From: Undaria pinnatifida
Taxonomy: Eukaryota > Sar > Phaeophyceae > Laminariales > Alariaceae
Reading direction: 5' to 3'
Assembly: GCA_012845835.1 (NCBI GenBank)
Contig: JABAKD010000015.1
Coordinates: forward strand, 11,809,845-11,873,844
Length of the DNA: 64,000 nt
A program made the translations under genes and the position numbers. The stretch's first letter is position 1. Every line of letters starts with the position of its first letter. The notes below the pieces were generated by a model. That model had not been told where the DNA came from and searched no databases. It saw only the letters and a list, made by a program, of their open reading frames with translations. Of this stretch, positions 36,601 to 42,600 are shown in pieces.

Positions 36601-39600
36601 TATCTTAGCTGTCGTCGTGATGTGTCGCGCAAGATCTGTGTGGTACAGATCCAACCCGGGAAACACGAGCTAGATCGTTCAGATCACCCGACTCTCACCC
36701 GGCAACAAGATCTACGGGTCATGCAGATCATGTTGATCAAGGATTTATCTGCCCTGTACGACACATATCATTGACAGATCATCTAGATCATCTACATCAT
36801 TGATAGGGATCTGATCTGTTCGACGTGCGAAACTTTTCCGAACGGGTCATGATAGGTCGTGCGAACCGCCCAATACGGATGCAACTGCCGCGGCGTTGGT
36901 GGCAACGGCGGATGTGGGGAGTTCGACATTTTGGAGGGCGTTATCGGCAACGACTACAGCGACATGCTCTTCACGCAGGTGTACGATTTCAAGGGGGCCG
37001 GCAGCCCAGGAACGATGAAATACTTCCAGCGTCCCTCGGTGAGCCACCACCGCCGTTTGGTGCATTTGACTCCACTTGTAGATAAGAGGTCGGCAAGCAT
37101 GCTATAAAATACCTGGTATATCGCATGACCAATACAATATTTCGAAGTATGAGCATGACATTTGTCACATCAAAGTCATGCCATCGACATATTACTACAC
37201 CTAAGTAATTACTTCGTATACCGGTGGCTGCGCCCAGAACGATGAAATTATTCCAGCGCCCGTCGGCTAGTCGCCGCTGCTCGTTTCGGTACATCTGAAT
37301 CGGCATGCCATTTCTCGGGTTGCTTATATTCATTCGCTAGGCAGGAGAAAACAACGTGCGTGCGCGGCCGTCTACAGAGGCGGGAATTACCCCTGCCTTA
37401 GACTTACGGTTCGGATTGTAACGACCTGCCAATGCCAAAATAAAACGGCCTGCTTCTTCTCGGGCTGGTTTGTTCTTTTCTTTCGCTTGGCAGGAGAAAG
37501 CACCGTACCACCCAGCTGTTTTCATAGGCGGCGATGAGTGCTATCAATGCCTGCAAGTCGCGCAACTCGATCGCCGCTGAATGATGAAAAAAATGTTAAT
37601 CGGTTATGCGGTATTTCTAACGTTGGAACCGCCTTTTTTGAGGGTCTGCTAAAAAAGTTGGCCTGGTGTGAATGAGGGTGTTTCGTTCATTCGCTCTGTT
37701 GTTGGCAGGAGAAAACAACGTACGCAGCCATTTTTAGAGGAGGGGATGAGTCCTACTTGCAAGTCGCCCAGCTCGACAGCTGGGAATTCAGCGCGCTCAC
37801 GCTTTCGTCTTCTAAGCTGGACGAGATCAAAGGCTCCCCCGAGGAAACGCACGAGATCTACGACGTAGAACCGAGAGTTGCGACGAATGTGAGAGTGCGT
37901 TTTTTTGCTGACAGAAGCTGAATTCGCGTATGATCGCCGCAGCGCTATTGTGCTGCCGCCTTCAAAGTGGACCGACAGGAAGTGGGCTCAAGTCTTGAAG
38001 TCGCACCGTTGCTTTTTCGTGACATTTTTTCATGATAAAATAAATTGTATTGATACCTTGAACGATGTTACCTTGTACCAAGTATGATATGGGCATGATA
38101 TGGGCGTGAGGGCCCCCCCCGAGGAAGCACAGCGCACGAGATTTACGATGTAGACTCAAGAGTTTCCCGTTGCCATGGTTGTGACACGGGTGCCGGCTAC
38201 TATCACATACTGCTCTGATCGCACAACCTGGACGAATGGTGTGTGTTGAGGACCTTTCTTCGTGATAAAAGATGCGGAGGTGGCACCGAGTGTCTGTGAC
38301 GATATTTTGTCGCCCAGGTATGGGTCCCATCGTGCATATTGCCATACAGCCTACACGCACGGTCCCTTGCATTCCTAGGCGGGCCTACCTACCTGGGTGA
38401 AGTCCCGAAGCAGTGATAGCCACCAAGCGGCGAACCCTTACCAGAGCATGGAACGATAACCCAAAGCTTGACCGATCACCAAACTGCGGGCACGAAATGG
38501 CGCGTTATCCAACATGAGTTGCTGCGTTGCGTTGCGTATTCTACTCGATGGTGCTGTGATTTGACGGACTATACTTATAGTAAGTGACACTTTTATGTCG
38601 CGGACTAGTTGTTAGTTGGCTAGGTAATGTTACCGTGTATTACAGTGTATTTTACATTGCATTGCAGTTTGTTGAGTCCGAGCGATACCCGGCCAACTTA
38701 CAGCCGCAAAAACAAAACCGCTGCGTTGTTGCGCGCCGTGCAATCTCTCGCTATGGGCAGGGGTGCGAGACCACCCCATCACCTTCCCCCGATGGCGACA
38801 CGCCCGACGACCCTTTCACGCCGGCCGAAGGATACACCTACGTTGGCTGCTTCGGCGACAAGTCCAAAATGGAATCGCGAGACATGTCCCTCCACACTCG
38901 GCGCGAATTCAAGCTCAACAAGCCGAAAATGTGCTCTAGTCGATGCGCCAAGGTGGCTGGGGCTACCTTCTTCGGACTTCAAAACGGCGGCCTGTGAGTG
39001 TCCCCCGCCCCACCCCTACCCGAAATGGCGGCCCTGACTTTCTCTTGGCCGTAGTTTATAGATTTTGGCAAACCGCGCCCAAAACGACGGGTCTCTTCGC
39101 ATTTATGATAGCCTCATCCCCTTCCCACCCGGACTCGGTCTGTGAGTTATTGTAACCTCCGCCTGCAGGACGGCACTGAGTTTTTTTGTCCAATTTCATG
39201 CGGCTTTTGCGAAACACCCCCCCAAAAAGTCTTCACGTTCCTTTGTTCATGATAACGTTAGCTCCCCCCCTCCACCCCGATTCGCCTCTCGAGCTCGTCA
39301 ATATCGCCCACCCCCGACCCCTCTCACTTCGGCTCGTGCGATAGTCAAACTCCCACCTTCCCCCCCCACCCCCGACCGACCCTTTCGCTTCCCTTCTCCT
39401 TGTCAACATGCCCATTTTTGTGGCCGTCACTCGCTTTCGATTAGGTGCTGGTGCGGCGGCATGGGCGACACGGGCCCGGGATCGTACGGCGAGGCCGACA
39501 ACTGCGACAAAGCTTGCCCCGGCGACGAGAGTATCGCGTGCGGAGGGAAAAAGTGAGAGCCGCAAACCACGCCGCCGGGAACGCGAAAAATATTAGTTTC

Positions 39601-42600
39601 TCAACACTTTCTTAGCCATTTTAAGCCTCATTATGTTTTCGACCAAAAGAAGCGATGGGTGCGACCGTTTCAAGCGACTAGGAATATAGTGCACCAGGGG
39701 TGGGGGTTGGGGTTGGCGTTGGCGGTGGGGGTGGGGTTGGGGGTGGGAGTAGGCGCAGAGGGGTGGGGTGGGGTTGGCGGTGGAAGTGGGGTTGAGGTGG
39801 CGCATTTTCGGCTCCCAAGGAGGGACGTGGAATGGGGGAGGGGGCGCAAGGAGGGGGTTCGATCGACCGATTTGTGTCCTCGTTGGGGATGCGGTGCGTG
39901 GATTACTTGGCAGTCGGGGCCAGGGTTGTCAAATTGAGCGCCGCTCCAACTTGAGGCTTCGTCGGACAGGGAATGTATGCGCGAGTGCTCTCCAAGCTAT
40001 TGATCTTTGTTGCATGCAACCCCCCCCGCCCTCCCTCGCTGTTGACTTCGTAGTTCTGAAGAATCATGACCAACACTCATTGCCCGGCTCAGCTAAAAGT
40101 GTTGTACCGCCCCCCCTCCAAGGTATTTTACTGTTGAATCTGAAGGTATCATAGCTACATTTTCTGACACTACACGCCCAACACAACTCGATATTGTATA
40201 CGTTTTTACGATGCTGCTCCACAGGGCAAGCAGCGTGTACGTTATTCCCGTGGACCACACGTACATCGGCTGCTTCGGAGACAAGAAGGGCGACCGCGAT
40301 ATGCTTCTCGTGCCCAAGGTGCGCCTAAGCGATTTATTTCATCAAGCCGACATCCTGAACCATAGCACGCGCACGCAAAAAAACGCCTTCCCGGCCCCTC
40401 TGCCATGATAGACATAAGCTGCGGTGGAGTTCCATAAGACGGAAAACGATTTTTGTGGGGTTCCCCACTTGAGGAGTTCCATACCCCTCTAACGAAAAAA
40501 CTGGAGGAAAAGCCCCAGCTTGTCCTGATGACCAATCCAATGGCCTAGGTACTACCGCGTATACCACAAAACAGTATGGTAACGTCGAATGGTAGTCCCT
40601 TGATAGCGGGAAGTGCCGCAGGTTATGAGCCCCATCGGTCGTTTTTTGTTTGGCCGAAAAGTACTACCCCGATCGTACTCGTCGCACGCATCGGAATGTG
40701 ACGTGCTACGTGCGGTAAAAAGAGCAGCACCTGTAGGTCATAATGCTGCTCGTGCCCAAGGTACGCCAGAGTGATTGGTTCCTTTATTGGTAGTTGGTCA
40801 TCCGAAGCATAGCATGCTCATAAAAACACACGCATACGGAAACACTTGTCCGCACCCTCCTCTACAATCCGACGTGCTACGCTAGGGGTAGCACCTTTTG
40901 GAAACAATGCTGCCCGCGCCCAAGGTACGGTAAATTCACCGGTTGGTTGATCATCGTCGATTTGCCATAAAAAGAAATGGCATGCGCATACGACACTGCT
41001 TGTCCGTGCTCTTCTCGATAGTGTAAACTCAGAACTCGCACGGCTCGGAGAAGTGACAGTAGGTCGACCAGTGAATCTGTCGACCGAACAACCGTATCGG
41101 CTAGCCAATCAGCTAACCTGTCAAGGAAGCTGCCAGGTATCAGCTAAGCTGTAATTTGACCTATCAGCGGCTAACTTGGCAACGAAACTATCATCTACCA
41201 CTTATATGCATAACGCCTCCGCGGTTTCATCCGACACCTACATGCCCCCCGTAGCCTGCGCAGGGTACTGCATAAAACCAGCCAAGCAGTGAGCTGGGCT
41301 ATCAGCCAATCAGCTGGCTGACCTATTAGCTAGCCAATCAGCTGCTAAGCTATCTGCTAAGCTGTGAACAGAGCTATCAGCAAACCTGTCGCCAAACCTG
41401 TCGTCTAACCCATTTGCCGAAACGCCTTCTTAAGTGATCCCCAACTACATGATCCCCGCGGCTAGCGCGGTGTACTACTGCATAATATCAGCAAAGATTG
41501 CAGCTGGGCTATTAGCTACGTGTTAAGATACGGCCTCGAAAGGCCTGTAATTATTCGAATTGAGATAATTTGGATTGGTTTCGTATGATAAGGTTGGCGT
41601 ATTATATTCGGGATGGTCTGGAAATAGATCGGAGGCACGTGACTCGGATGTCGGAAGCCATCCGGGGTTCTGGTGGAATCGAATAAAGCTACGTCTCTGC
41701 GAAGGCTAAGAAAGTGAGTACTCTCCGAGGACCTGCTCAATTGGCAGACCTGCAGGGGACACTCTGTGTCCCACCCAACACCCTTACATACGCTGCCAGC
41801 TATTCTATCAGCTAACCTACCAGCTAAGCCATCAGTGAACCTGTCATTTACGCCCTTTCCCAAACGCCTTCCTAGGTATTATAGTGTCCAACTGCATGCC
41901 CCCCGCAGCCTGCGCGGTGTACTGTATACTACAAGGTATCAACTACGCTGTCAGCTCAGCTCTCTATCAGGTAAACTCGTCAGCCGATCTACCTGCTAAC
42001 CTGTCATTTACCGCCTTTGCCCGCAACGCCCCCGCAGGGAGTATCCGACCACATGACCCCAGCAGCTTGCGCAGCATACTGCTCCAGCGTCGAAAACGCG
42101 AGATACTTTGGGGTACAAGACGGGCACAAGTGCTTCTGCGGCGACTCCTACGGCAAACACGGGGTTTCCAGCGACTGCGGCGACCCCTGCACCGGCGACG
42201 AGGACCAAGTGTGCGGCGCAAAGAACGTGAACAGCGTCTACACTCTGCTGCCGGCGGATGAGACCAGCCCCGCAGTGGATGTGGTGGAGGGGAACGACGA
42301 CCAGAGGGTGTGCACGGAAGACGGCGGGTACTGCGGATGCTACGCGGATATTTCTACCGGGTCGCTGCTGAAGGGCATCGACATCCTTGACAGGTATATG
42401 ATAGTGCAACATGACCAACAGACCCACGCGTGAATTTCTCAACCACAATACGTACGTAAACATTGATGCGCAAATAAATCCACGGGGTCGCTGCTGAAGG
42501 AAATCGATATTCTTGACAGGTATACAATATCCACACGTACGTTTCTCGGCTGCATGTCCTTCTCAGCATCCGCATCTCGTCCCCCATGGCATTGGCATGC

